The notes beneath the pieces are model-generated. The model did no database searches. It saw only the letters and a program-made list of their open reading frames with translations, and had not been told where the DNA came from. Of a DNA stretch of 64,000 nt, positions 9,126 to 17,914 are shown piece after piece. The translations under genes and the position numbers were made by a program. Position 1 is the stretch's first letter, and each line of letters begins with the position of its first letter. Source of the DNA: Lachnospiraceae bacterium (GTDB lineage: Bacteria > Bacillota > Clostridia > Lachnospirales > Lachnospiraceae); the NCBI GenBank assembly GCA_021153325.1, contig JAGKTQ010000008.1, forward strand, positions 1-64,000, in the 5' to 3' direction.

Positions 9126-9788
9126 ATGTCACCTAGAGTTTTATTTGAAAAGCAGCTTTCACAGCTGCATACAGATGTGGAAGAGATGGGACTTACTGTG
9201 GAAAAGACGTATGATGATCTCTTTGATGCACTTTGGAATAAAGATGAAGATACCGTGGTAGCGGTCTTAAAAAATGATCGTATCATTAATGATATGCAGA
9301 GAGGGATTGAAGCTTCCTGTCTGTCCTTGATCACAAAGCAGCAGCCAGTAGCAAAGGATCTGCGTTTGGTTACCGCATCTTTGAAGGTGGTAACAGATAT
9401 TGAAAGAATCGGAGATCACTGTTCTGATATTGCAGAGCTTTTGCTGCGTATGAAGTTAAAAGACATCAGTGCTTATTCAGATCATATCAAGACAATGATC
9501 GAAGAGACGAAAAAACTGGAGCATGCGGCTGTAGATGCATTTGTGAATCGTGACAGTGAAGCTGCTAAAAAGGTAATTGCCGGAGATGATGTGATCGATG
9601 ACCTGTTTAATAAAGTCGTACAGGACCTGACGAATGACTTAAGAGAAGGAACCATGAATGCAGACGAATGTATTGATGTACTTATGATAGCAAAATACCT
9701 TGAAAAGATCGGTGATCATGCTGTGAATATTGGAGAATGGGAAATTTTTCAGGAGACTGGAACAATAGCGGATGTAAGACTTTTATAA
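9126..9788 (+). CDS. phoU: Phosphate uptake/signalling regulator PhoU
   Basis: 220 residues, the normal length, built of two PhoU three-helix repeats. Each has the characteristic acidic metal-binding pattern, seen as VVTDIERIGDHCSDIAE in the first and IAKYLEKIGDHAVNIGEW in the second. GAGGAGG precedes the ATG. PhoU couples the Pst transporter to the PhoR kinase and represses the regulon in high phosphate. Its place between pstB and the two-component genes fits this. Confidence 0.96.
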   Translation: MSPRVLFEKQLSQLHTDVEEMGLTVEKTYDDLFDALWNKDEDTVVAVLKNDRIINDMQRGIEASCLSLITKQQPVAKDLRLVTASLKVVTDIERIGDHCSDIAELLLRMKLKDISAYSDHIKTMIEETKKLEHAAVDAFVNRDSEAAKKVIAGDDVIDDLFNKVVQDLTNDLREGTMNADECIDVLMIAKYLEKIGDHAVNIGEWEIFQETGTIADVRLL

Positions 9789-9809
9789 GTTCAATAAAAG
9801 GAATTGACT

Positions 9810-10496
9810 ATGCATACAATATACGTGATTGAAGATGACGAGAGCATTAGGGAACTGGTAAGCGTTGCGCTTACCGGTTTTGGCTATCTTGTAGAAGCCT
9901 TTCCAGAAGCGGAAGCGGCATTTGCAAGAATGGCAGAACAACTTCCATCTTTATTTATTGTTGATTTAATGCTCCCAGGAATGGATGGACTTACGATAAT
10001 ACAACATCTTAAGGAAAAAGAAGTAACACAAAAAATACCGGTAATGGTGCTAACTGCCAAGGAACGGGAAACGGATAAAGTCAAAACTTTAGACGCTGGA
10101 GCAGATGATTATATGGTAAAACCTTTTGGAATATTAGAGCTTGGAGCACGTATCAAGGCACTTTTGCGTCGGGCAGAAGTAAACAAAGAGGTAGAACCGG
10201 AAGGTATCCTTAAGGAAGGTGCACTTACTATCAATATAAATGCAAGACAGGTTTTGGTAGAAGAACGATTGGTCAATCTGACCTTTAAAGAGTATGAATT
10301 GCTTTTATATATGGTAGAGAGAAAAGATAAAGTAATTGACCGTGAAGAATTACTTTTGAAATTATGGGGATGTGCCGGTGTGGAAACGAGAACGTTAGAC
10401 ATACACGTGCGGACTCTGCGACAGAAACTAGGGGAATACGGAAAACAGTATATCCATACTGTGAGAAAGGTTGGATACGAATTTTGTACAAAATAG
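9810..10496 (+). CDS. PhoP/PhoB-like response regulator
   Basis: About 228 residues from ATG 9810, which has AAAAGGA 7 bases upstream. The N-terminal receiver domain has the acidic pocket EDDES, phospho-acceptor Asp in FIVDLMLPGMDG, Thr in VLTAKE and Lys in MVKPF. The C-terminal winged helix (TLDIHVRTLRQKLGEYG ... VRKVGYEF) is OmpR/PhoB type. Being downstream of phoU and overlapping the kinase gene, it probably controls the pst genes through the repeats at 5333-5360. Confidence 0.9.
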   Translation: MHTIYVIEDDESIRELVSVALTGFGYLVEAFPEAEAAFARMAEQLPSLFIVDLMLPGMDGLTIIQHLKEKEVTQKIPVMVLTAKERETDKVKTLDAGADDYMVKPFGILELGARIKALLRRAEVNKEVEPEGILKEGALTININARQVLVEERLVNLTFKEYELLLYMVERKDKVIDREELLLKLWGCAGVETRTLDIHVRTLRQKLGEYGKQYIHTVRKVGYEFCTK

Positions 10497-11314
10497 GCTT
10501 GGCTGTAATAGGTATAGGGATATTTGCGGCAATAGTATTTGTGATGAAAAAAAAGGAGAAAGAAAGGGAACAACTGCTTCGCGATGAAATGGAGTTGGAA
10601 ATTGAAAAAGCCAAAAAAGCATTGTTTCATGAAAAGTCGATCAGACAGGAATTTTTTGCAAATGTATCACATGAACTAAAAACACCACTCACTTCCATCA
10701 AAGGATATACAGAACTTTTAGTACAGGGCTTTGTGAAAAATGAAGAAGAGAGGGAAGAATTTTATAAGAGGATTCTGGCGGAAACAGGAAATATGTGTGA
10801 TCTGATCGAGGACAGCCTGGAAATATCACGTCTGGAATCGCGGGAAGTAAGCCTGAAAAAAACGCAGGTAAGGCTTTGCATTTTATTGGAAGAGATTTTG
10901 GACAGTCTGAAAATGATGGCAGATAAGTATGCGGTCACGTTACATAAGGAATGTGAACCGATTACCGTCTGGGCAGATGTCAATCAAATGACAGCATTGT
11001 TAAAAAATTTAATAGCAAATGGGATCAAGTATAATCGTCCTGGCGGTGAAGTGTGGGTATATGTTTTAAAGCAAAATGGAAAACTCATGTTGATCGTAAA
11101 AGACAATGGAATCGGAATTGAGAAAGAAGAACAAAAGCATATTTTTGAACGCTTTTACCGAGTAGATAAAGGAAGATGTAAAAAGACGGGCGGAACTGGA
11201 CTTGGACTTTCTATCGTAAAGCATATCGTGGAATACAATGAAGGAACGATTGAACTGGAGAGCAGTTTAGGGAAAGGAAGCCGTTTTGTAGTTTGGTTGC
11301 CACTGAGTGCTTAA
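10484..11314 (+). CDS. PhoR-like sensor histidine kinase, minimal form
   Basis: The likely start is TTG 10484, overlapping the response-regulator gene by 13 nt; it gives about 276 residues. A longer start would run through the regulator's coding sequence. One N-terminal membrane helix is followed by a Lys/Glu-rich helix, the H-box FFANVSHELKTPLTSIKGY (phospho-His), N-box LLKNLIANGIKYN, and G-boxes DNGIGI and GGTGLGLSIV. No extracytoplasmic sensing or PAS domain can be seen, so the input is likely the Pst-PhoU complex at the membrane. Confidence 0.88.
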   Translation: MYKIGLAVIGIGIFAAIVFVMKKKEKEREQLLRDEMELEIEKAKKALFHEKSIRQEFFANVSHELKTPLTSIKGYTELLVQGFVKNEEEREEFYKRILAETGNMCDLIEDSLEISRLESREVSLKKTQVRLCILLEEILDSLKMMADKYAVTLHKECEPITVWADVNQMTALLKNLIANGIKYNRPGGEVWVYVLKQNGKLMLIVKDNGIGIEKEEQKHIFERFYRVDKGRCKKTGGTGLGLSIVKHIVEYNEGTIELESSLGKGSRFVVWLPLSA

Positions 11315-11328
11315 ACAAACGAAAAAAT

Positions 11329-11378
11329 AGCTGTTTCAAAGTGACTAAATTTAATCATTTTGAAACAGCTGTTTTTTT
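11329..11378 (+). terminator. Terminator closing the pst-pho cluster
   Basis: Stem AGCTGTTTCAAA 11329-11340 / TTTGAAACAGCT 11359-11370, followed by GTTTTTTTA. An A-run on the other side would let it work in both directions. Confidence 0.88.
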
Positions 11379-11497
11379 ATACACTTCAGTATCCATGTTA
11401 TCATACCGCAAAAGAAAAGTCTAGTATTATTTTTTATTTTTATTATAATGGGATAGGAAATAAGGAACAGGCGTAAAAATGGAAAGTGAGGAAGCAA

Positions 11498-13537
11498 ATG
11501 GAAGACAGAGAGTGGAGCGTAGAAAAAGAGCATTTTGATGATTGCAGGGCATTGATCGCGGAAAATATACAAAATTATGAAAAGGAGGCAGAAGAACGTC
11601 ATCAGGAAGTACAGGAATTGTTCGAAGCGGTACAGGCAGGAGATGCGGAATTGTATAACCAGCTCATGACAAGTACCAGTTTAGAAGAGCATGCAAGAAA
11701 TCAGCTTCGGAAAAATAAGGCAGCCTTTGAAAAACCTTACTTTGGAAGAATTGACTATAAAGACTTGATGCTTGACAAAGAAGAGAAGGTTTATATTGGC
11801 AAGAACGGTGTGTTTAAAAATAAAACAGAAGTGGTCATTGCAGACTGGCGTGCACCAATTTCTACCGTTTATTATGAAAATGAAATGGGAGAGGGAAGTT
11901 ACCGGACTCCCGATGGCAAAGAACAGAAAATTGATCTGAAGTTGAAACGTACTTATGATGTGGATAGAGGGGTGCTCAGAGGATTTTATGACAGTGATGT
12001 CACATCAAACGATGAATTGTTGGTGCAGTATCTATCCAAAAATAAAGATGCCGTGTTAGGAGATATTATCGCCACAATCCAAAAAGAACAGAATGAGATT
12101 ATTCGTGCGAATCCATTTTCCAACACAATCGTACAAGGAGTGGCGGGAAGCGGAAAAACGACCGTTGCCATGCATCGGATCTCCTATATTTTGTACAATT
12201 ACAAAGAGCGATTTGAGTCTAATGAGTTCTGTATTATCGGAAGCAATGACATGCTCTTAAATTACATTACAAGTGGGCTTCCGGAGCTTGATGTGTTTAA
12301 TATGAAACAAAAGCGGATGGACGACATGTTCCTGTACCTGTTAGGAAGAGACTTAAAGGCTAAATATAAGAAAACGGAGTCTGTGACTGGCGCAGAATGG
12401 AAAAGTAAAATGCAGTTCATGAAAGGATTGGAACGTTACCTTGAAAGGATGAGAGAAGAGTGTATTCCTTGTGAAGATCTGCTGGATGAGGAACTGGGAA
12501 GAGTCATGTCTGCATATGGAATAAAAGAGATATTAGAGTCATTTTCAGACTATTCTGTGAATCGTTTGCTGGCTCTGCTGGATGAGCGTTTGAAGAACCG
12601 CTTGAAATTTTTGATCGATGACTCGGATAAGGATGAATTTAAAAAGAAGTTCAAGGAGAAATCTACGGAGTATAAACATTATTACCAACAAAGGAAAATA
12701 ACGAAAAATCTGATCGATATTTATATTGCATTTTTACAGGACTATGGCAGCCGTACCCGGATCGATGTGAAAGAAACGATAGAGCAGCTTGCTAAAAACA
12801 GGTTGGATGTTTATGACCTTACAGCACTCACTTTACTGAAATACCGGCTCATACAGAAAAAAGAGGATGAGGAGTTTGGGCAGATATTTATTGACGAAGC
12901 ACAGGATTTTGGAGCAGCTCCTTATTATGTGTTAAGAACTGTTCTCCCCAAATGTTTCTTTACGATCATGGGAGATGTTTCACAAAATATCAATTATGAA
13001 AGCGGTATGAATGATTGGGAAGATTTAAAGAAGTGTATGCTGACCAATGAAAAAGACAGCTTCCGTCTGCTTTCAAAAAGCTATCGTAATACGATTGAAA
13101 TTTCAGAATATGCAGGAAAAATATTGGAGCTTGCTTCCTCAGGAGCTTATAAAATTGAACCGGTGATCCGCCATGGTATGCAGGTAGATGTCGTGGAGGC
13201 AGGCGATGACAAAAAAAGAGCAAAAGAGACAGCAAGGATCCTTGGAGAAATAAAGGAACGAGGGTTTTCTTCGGTTGCTATCGTAGTATTTGACGAAGAG
13301 GAAAGTGCGGTCGTAAAAAAGGAGCTTGGACAATACATGGAGGTGACCGATGGCAGTGAGACTGGATTTCAGACGGGGACTATGGTCCTTCCGGTGAAAC
13401 TGACAAAAGGTCTGGAATTTGATGCAGTTATTTTGTGGAATCCTCAAATGGAAACTGCTACAGAGAGCAAAAAGGAAGCAAAGCTAAGATATGTGGCAGT
13501 TACAAGAGCACTGCATGAACTGCACATTCTGAATTAA
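11498..13537 (+). CDS. HelD-like superfamily 1 ATPase/helicase
   Basis: About 679 residues from ATG 11498 (GAGG 6 bases upstream); GTG 11486 is less favoured. The N-terminus is a charged coiled coil. Walker A is GVAGSGKTTVAMHRISYIL, Walker B FIDEAQDFG, a later motif SKSYRNTIEISEY, and the C-terminal motifs KLTKGLEFDAVILWNP and YVAVTRAL. This combination is that of UvrD/HelD proteins. Firmicute HelD binds RNA polymerase and releases stalled enzyme from DNA; the assignment to HelD rather than another UvrD-like helicase rests on the N-terminal coiled coil and length. No nuclease domain is seen. Confidence 0.8.
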   Translation: MEDREWSVEKEHFDDCRALIAENIQNYEKEAEERHQEVQELFEAVQAGDAELYNQLMTSTSLEEHARNQLRKNKAAFEKPYFGRIDYKDLMLDKEEKVYIGKNGVFKNKTEVVIADWRAPISTVYYENEMGEGSYRTPDGKEQKIDLKLKRTYDVDRGVLRGFYDSDVTSNDELLVQYLSKNKDAVLGDIIATIQKEQNEIIRANPFSNTIVQGVAGSGKTTVAMHRISYILYNYKERFESNEFCIIGSNDMLLNYITSGLPELDVFNMKQKRMDDMFLYLLGRDLKAKYKKTESVTGAEWKSKMQFMKGLERYLERMREECIPCEDLLDEELGRVMSAYGIKEILESFSDYSVNRLLALLDERLKNRLKFLIDDSDKDEFKKKFKEKSTEYKHYYQQRKITKNLIDIYIAFLQDYGSRTRIDVKETIEQLAKNRLDVYDLTALTLLKYRLIQKKEDEEFGQIFIDEAQDFGAAPYYVLRTVLPKCFFTIMGDVSQNINYESGMNDWEDLKKCMLTNEKDSFRLLSKSYRNTIEISEYAGKILELASSGAYKIEPVIRHGMQVDVVEAGDDKKRAKETARILGEIKERGFSSVAIVVFDEEESAVVKKELGQYMEVTDGSETGFQTGTMVLPVKLTKGLEFDAVILWNPQMETATESKKEAKLRYVAVTRALHELHILN

Positions 13538-13540
13538 AAG

Positions 13541-13569
13541 TTGAAAAAAATGCGATGGATTGTTATACT
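13541..13569 (+). promoter_or_regulatory. Sigma-A-type promoter for TPR lipoprotein gene
   Basis: TTGAAA (13541-13546) and TATACT (13564-13569) have a 17-bp spacer, about 58 bp before the start codon. Confidence 0.65.
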
Positions 13570-13626
13570 GTTTTTATTATGGTAAAGGTATGCTTGTAGT
13601 TTTCGATACAGGCACAGGGGAAAGGC

Positions 13627-14688
13627 ATGACTATTCGCATGAAAAATGATAAAAAATGCAAAGTCTTTTTCGCTTTAGCCGGCATGATGATCTTTCTTAC
13701 CGGCTGCGGAAGGGGCGGACAGGAAAATATAAATTTAGGTATGGATGCAGTTGCACAGATGGAGTACGAACAGGCGCTTAGCTGTTTTGAAAATGCACTT
13801 GCAAAGGGAGAGGACAATCGTCTTCTTTACAGGGGACAGGGACTTGCTTATATGGGACTGACGCAGTATGAAGAGGCAGCACAGTCTTTTGAAAAGGCGC
13901 TTGCAAACAGTGAGGTCATTGTAGATGACTTGGATTATGATATTAATTATTATCTTGCAACTGCTTATTATAAAAGCGGGGATTTAGCGAAAGCGGTCAA
14001 TGTGTATGATGCGATCTTAGCTTTGAAGGATACAGAAAGAGATGCTTATTTTCTGCGAGGTGCCGTACTGTTAGAGCAGGGAAATTACGATGCGGCAATA
14101 CAGGATTTTGATAAGACGATTTTTTTAGATAAGAAAGATTATGGACAGCTTATTTCTATTTATCAGGTGCTAGAAAAGAATGGCTATAAACAGGTTGGAC
14201 AGGAATATTTACAGGCAGCCATAGATGCGGATGAAAAATCTATGACAGATTATGAGCATGGACGTATCAGTTATTATTTGGAAGATTATGCATCAGCCAG
14301 TACTTACTTGGAACGTGCAAGGGCGAATGGCGATGAAGAAACGATTTTGTATTTAGGTAAGACCTATGAAGCACTTGGTGATTACAATTATGCATCCAGT
14401 GTGTATAATTCTTATCTGGCAGAGCATACAGACAGTGAGCAGATGTATAATCAGCTCGGTCTATGCATGATGAAGATGGGAAACTATGAGGAAGCACTTG
14501 CAGCATTTCAGGCAGGCATGAATGTGGAAAACAATTCTATGCTGCAGACGCTGCAATTTAATGAAATCGTTGCTTATGAATATTTGAGCGAATACAAAAA
14601 AGCAGCGGTGCTGATGGAAAGTTATTTAAAAACTTATCCGGGTGATGAAGCAGCACAAAGAGAAAACATCTTTTTACAGACGAGATAA
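13627..14688 (+). CDS. Tetratricopeptide-repeat lipoprotein
   Basis: 353 residues. The signal peptide has the lipobox LTGC near residue 27, and the rest is a run of TPR units (for example AVAQMEYEQALSCFENALAK, and LATAYYKSGDLAKAVNVYDA) spanning nearly the whole protein. TPR arrays bind other proteins; this one should sit on the outer face of the membrane. The partner is unknown and the neighbours give no hint. The ATG at 13627 follows AGGGG; a start at 13639 would also keep the signal peptide. Confidence 0.82.
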   Translation: MTIRMKNDKKCKVFFALAGMMIFLTGCGRGGQENINLGMDAVAQMEYEQALSCFENALAKGEDNRLLYRGQGLAYMGLTQYEEAAQSFEKALANSEVIVDDLDYDINYYLATAYYKSGDLAKAVNVYDAILALKDTERDAYFLRGAVLLEQGNYDAAIQDFDKTIFLDKKDYGQLISIYQVLEKNGYKQVGQEYLQAAIDADEKSMTDYEHGRISYYLEDYASASTYLERARANGDEETILYLGKTYEALGDYNYASSVYNSYLAEHTDSEQMYNQLGLCMMKMGNYEEALAAFQAGMNVENNSMLQTLQFNEIVAYEYLSEYKKAAVLMESYLKTYPGDEAAQRENIFLQTR

Positions 14689-14694
14689 TAAGAG

Positions 14695-14730
14695 GGTATG
14701 CAGTAGGAACACTATTGCATGCCTTTTTTG
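14695..14730 (+). terminator. Terminator after TPR lipoprotein
   Basis: 12-bp stem with G-T pairs, GGTATGCAGTAG 14695-14706 / CTATTGCATGCC 14712-14723, followed by TTTTTT. Confidence 0.85.
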
Positions 14731-14823
14731 TTATAGGAAAAAAGGGTGAGAAGTTAACATAAAATTTTGCAAAAACCGCGTATAATGGGAAAAGTACGAT
14801 ATTATGTTAATTGTTTGAAAATA

Positions 14824-14837
14824 ACAATATATTGTGT
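14824..14837 (+). promoter_or_regulatory. Candidate NrdR box upstream of nrdD
   Basis: ACAATATATTGTGT has the palindromic core CAATATATTG of NrdR boxes (ACAC-n-ATATAT-n-GTGT type) and lies 6 bp before the -35 hexamer. NrdR sites usually come as pairs about 31 bp apart; a weaker palindrome, CGATATTATG at 14797-14806, is 28 bp away centre to centre, which is not the standard spacing. Confidence 0.5.
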
Positions 14838-14843
14838 TTTGTA

Positions 14844-14872
14844 TTGACTTCACATACTAGGGGTGGTAGAAT
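14844..14872 (+). promoter_or_regulatory. Promoter of nrdD
   Basis: TTGACT (14844-14849) and TAGAAT (14867-14872) are separated by exactly 17 bp; a leader of about 65 nt follows before the ATG. Confidence 0.75.
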
Positions 14873-14943
14873 TTTAACAGTTTAGGCAAACGTAGAACAA
14901 TGACCAAAATGGGAATGGCGGATTATATTTAGGAGGGACTGAA

Positions 14944-17334
14944 ATGTTTCAGGTAATTAAAAGAGATGGGGAAGTTGCAGACTTTACACTGACGAAGATT
15001 AACGATGCGATCATGAAAGCGTTCAATGCAACTAATATGCAGTACAATAATGACATTATTGATTTATTAGCGCTTCGCGTGACAGCAGATTTTCAGGATA
15101 AAGTAAAAGAAGATACAATTCACGTAGAGGATATTCAGGATAGCGTAGAAAAAATATTGGAACAGGCAGGTTATGCAGAAGCTGCCAAAGCTTATATCCT
15201 GTATCGTAAGCAGCGTGAAAAGATGCGTGAAATGACTTCCACTATTTTGGATTATAAAGATGTGGTGAACAGCTATGTAAAAGTCGAGGACTGGCGTGTA
15301 AAGGAGAACTCTACAGTTACCTATTCTGTAGGAGGACTCATTCTCAGTAACTCTGGAGCTGTTACTGCAAATTACTGGCTTTCTGAAATTTATGATGAAG
15401 AAATTGCAGAAGCACACCGCAATGCAGATATACATATTCATGATCTGTCCATGCTTACAGGTTATTGTGCCGGATGGTCATTAAAACAGCTTATTACAGA
15501 AGGACTTGGTGGTATTACAGGTAAAATTACTTCCGCTCCGGCAAGACACCTTTCTGTTTTGTGTAATCAGATGGTAAATTTCTTAGGGATCATGCAGAAT
15601 GAATGGGCAGGTGCACAGGCATTTTCTTCCTTTGATACTTACCTTGCGCCATTTGTAAAAGTGGACAATCTTTCTTATAGCGAAGTAAAAAAATGTATCG
15701 AGGCATTTATTTATGGAGTGAACACACCGAGCCGTTGGGGAACACAGGCACCATTCTCTAATATTACTTTGGACTGGACCGTTCCGAATGACCTTGCAGA
15801 ATTGCCGGCAATTGTTGGTGGCAAGGAAATGGATTTCAAATACAAAGATTGTAAAAAAGAAATGGATATGATCAATAAGGCGTTTATTGAAACGATGATC
15901 GAAGGGGATGCCAATGGGCGCGGATTCCAGTATCCTATCCCAACATATTCCATTACAAAAGATTTTGACTGGTCTGATAATGAGAACAACCGCCTTTTAT
16001 TTGAGATGACTTCCAAATATGGAACACCATATTTTTCTAACTATATCAATTCCGATATGGAACCGAGCGATGTGCGTAGTATGTGCTGCCGTCTGCGCCT
16101 GGACTTAAGAGAATTGAGAAAGAAAACAGGTGGATATTTTGGTTCTGGCGAAAGTACCGGAAGCGTAGGCGTAGTTACGATCAATATGCCTCGTATTGCT
16201 TATTTATCTGCCAACAAGGATGATTTTTATCGTCGTTTGAACAAAATGATGGATATTGCAGCAAGAAGCTTAAAGATTAAAAGAGGCGTTATTACAAAGC
16301 TGTTAAATGAAGGTCTGTATCCATATACAAAGAGATATTTAGGTTCTTTTGATAACCATTTTTCAACGATTGGATTGATCGGTATGAATGAGGTCGGTTT
16401 AAATGCCAACTGGCTTCGTGCGGATTTATCAGATAAGAGAACACAGGAATTTACAAAAGAAGTATTAAATCATATGAGAAATCGTCTTTCTGATTATCAG
16501 GAAGAATATGGAGATCTGTATAATTTGGAAGCAACTCCGGCAGAAAGCACGACATATCGTCTTGCAAAACATGATAAAAAGAAATGGCCGGCGATTAAAA
16601 CAGCCGGAAAACTGGGAGATACACCATATTATACGAACTCTTCTCATTTGCCGGTTGATTATACGGTGGATATTTTTGATGCATTGGATATTCAGGATGA
16701 ATTGCAGACATTATATACATCGGGAACGGTATTCCATGCATTCCTTGGAGAAAAATTACCGGACTGGAAGGCTGCAGCTAATTTAGTACGAACGATTGCA
16801 GAAAATTATACGCTGCCTTACTATACGTTGTCTCCGACTTATTCTATTTGTAAAGAACATGGTTATCTGGCAGGGGAGCAGAAGAGTTGTCCGATATGTG
16901 GAAGCAAGACAGAAGTGTACAGCCGTATTACCGGTTATTATCGTCCAGTACAGAACTGGAACGACGGAAAATTGCAGGAATATGCAAACCGTACAGAATA
17001 TGATATTGAAAATTCAGTTTTGAAACGTTCTACAAGTAGTATGGTAACACTTTCCAATTATGCAGAGGACGTAACCGTAGACGTAGAAAAACCAGAAGAT
17101 GTGAAATACTTATTTGTAACAAAGACCTGTCCAAATTGTAAACTGGCTAAACAGTATCTGGCAGGAGAAAAATATGTTGTGATTGATGCAGAAGAAAATG
17201 CAGAGTTGGTTTCCCGTTACAAGATCATGCAGGCACCAACACTTGTAGTTGTAAATGGTGACTCCTTTACAAAATATGTAAATGCTTCAAACATCAAAAA
17301 GTATGCAGAAGAAAAAGCTCTCATGCAGGTGTAG
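14944..17334 (+). CDS. nrdD: Anaerobic ribonucleoside-triphosphate reductase with C-terminal redoxin-like domain
   Basis: 796 residues, preceded by AGGAGGG. Order: N-terminal ATP-cone (about 1-90, VIKRDGEVADF), the ten-stranded barrel catalytic domain with the pair MCCRLRLDLREL, a zinc ribbon (CKEHGYLAGEQKSCPICGS), the glycyl-radical segment RITGYYRPVQNW, and an added C-terminal domain (about 715-796) containing TKTCPNCKLAKQYL and QAPTLVVVNGDSF, a thioredoxin/glutaredoxin-type fold with a CxxC motif. It reduces NTPs to dNTPs without oxygen. The fused redoxin suggests thiol rather than formate as reductant. The activase gene nrdG, commonly next door, is not in the window. Confidence 0.93.
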   Translation: MFQVIKRDGEVADFTLTKINDAIMKAFNATNMQYNNDIIDLLALRVTADFQDKVKEDTIHVEDIQDSVEKILEQAGYAEAAKAYILYRKQREKMREMTSTILDYKDVVNSYVKVEDWRVKENSTVTYSVGGLILSNSGAVTANYWLSEIYDEEIAEAHRNADIHIHDLSMLTGYCAGWSLKQLITEGLGGITGKITSAPARHLSVLCNQMVNFLGIMQNEWAGAQAFSSFDTYLAPFVKVDNLSYSEVKKCIEAFIYGVNTPSRWGTQAPFSNITLDWTVPNDLAELPAIVGGKEMDFKYKDCKKEMDMINKAFIETMIEGDANGRGFQYPIPTYSITKDFDWSDNENNRLLFEMTSKYGTPYFSNYINSDMEPSDVRSMCCRLRLDLRELRKKTGGYFGSGESTGSVGVVTINMPRIAYLSANKDDFYRRLNKMMDIAARSLKIKRGVITKLLNEGLYPYTKRYLGSFDNHFSTIGLIGMNEVGLNANWLRADLSDKRTQEFTKEVLNHMRNRLSDYQEEYGDLYNLEATPAESTTYRLAKHDKKKWPAIKTAGKLGDTPYYTNSSHLPVDYTVDIFDALDIQDELQTLYTSGTVFHAFLGEKLPDWKAAANLVRTIAENYTLPYYTLSPTYSICKEHGYLAGEQKSCPICGSKTEVYSRITGYYRPVQNWNDGKLQEYANRTEYDIENSVLKRSTSSMVTLSNYAEDVTVDVEKPEDVKYLFVTKTCPNCKLAKQYLAGEKYVVIDAEENAELVSRYKIMQAPTLVVVNGDSFTKYVNASNIKKYAEEKALMQV

Positions 17335-17354
17335 AATGCTTGCATGATAAAGGG

Positions 17355-17402
17355 GATTATGTTACAATTTTTATATCATTAAAGGTTGTAACATAATCTT
17401 TT
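17355..17402 (+). terminator. Terminator after nrdD
   Basis: 13-bp perfect stem GATTATGTTACAA 17355-17367 / TTGTAACATAATC 17386-17398, then TTTT. Confidence 0.8.
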
Positions 17403-17425
17403 ACATAAATAGGGAGGTCATGCTT

Positions 17426-17827
17426 ATGGCAAATATTTATGTGCGCGTCAGAGGTATTGTTAAAAAAGATGACAAGTATTTATTGATCAAGCACTGGGTA
17501 GATGACAGAATTCCTGATCCATTCTTATGGGAATTTGTAGAAGGTGAAGCAAATTTTGGAGAAGCACCTAAGGACGCTGTGTTGCGTTGGATGAATGAGC
17601 TTTTGGGAGTAAATGGAAGTATTGAACGTGTGCTGTATACGTGGTCGAAAGTAACCGGTGATTCTCAATGTGTGGGAATTACATTCCTTTGCTCATTGGA
17701 TGATGAGGAAGAGAATATTACTCTGACCGAAGAATATGGCGAATGGCAATGGGTCGCAAGAGAAGACTTCGAAGAGTATATTAGCAATCAATATGTATTA
17801 GAAGATTTGATAGGCGTTGAACTGTAG
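17426..17827 (+). CDS. Nudix-fold protein with degenerate Nudix box
   Basis: About 133 residues from ATG 17426, which has AGGGAGG 8 bases upstream (ATG 17420 is too close to it). The segment GEANFGEAPKDAVLRWMNEL aligns with the Nudix box GX5EX7REUXEE: the first G, E and the R are kept, but the Glu after R is Trp and the last Glu is Leu. Two metal-binding acids are therefore missing. The rest (VRGIVKKDDKYLLIKHW, and EYGEWQWVAREDF) fits the Nudix fold. It may bind a nucleotide without hydrolysing it, or use other ligands. Confidence 0.65.
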   Translation: MANIYVRVRGIVKKDDKYLLIKHWVDDRIPDPFLWEFVEGEANFGEAPKDAVLRWMNELLGVNGSIERVLYTWSKVTGDSQCVGITFLCSLDDEEENITLTEEYGEWQWVAREDFEEYISNQYVLEDLIGVEL

Positions 17828-17841
17828 TGCAACGCCTTTTT
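17812..17841 (+). terminator. Terminator overlapping the Nudix-like stop codon
   Basis: Stem AGGCGTTG 17812-17819 / CAACGCCT 17830-17837, then TTTTT. The stop codon (17825-17827) lies in the loop, so the last codons of the gene encode the left arm. Confidence 0.75.
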
Positions 17842-17914
17842 GACGGAAAGAAAGTATGTATTTAACTTTACAGGTTGCATACTTAAAAGATAAAAGCAGA
17901 AAGGACTTATCAGT

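Noticed and set aside
10285..10630. Open frames on the minus strand across the two-component genes
   Set aside because: They mirror the plus-strand response regulator and kinase, lack ribosome sites and show no recognisable domains.
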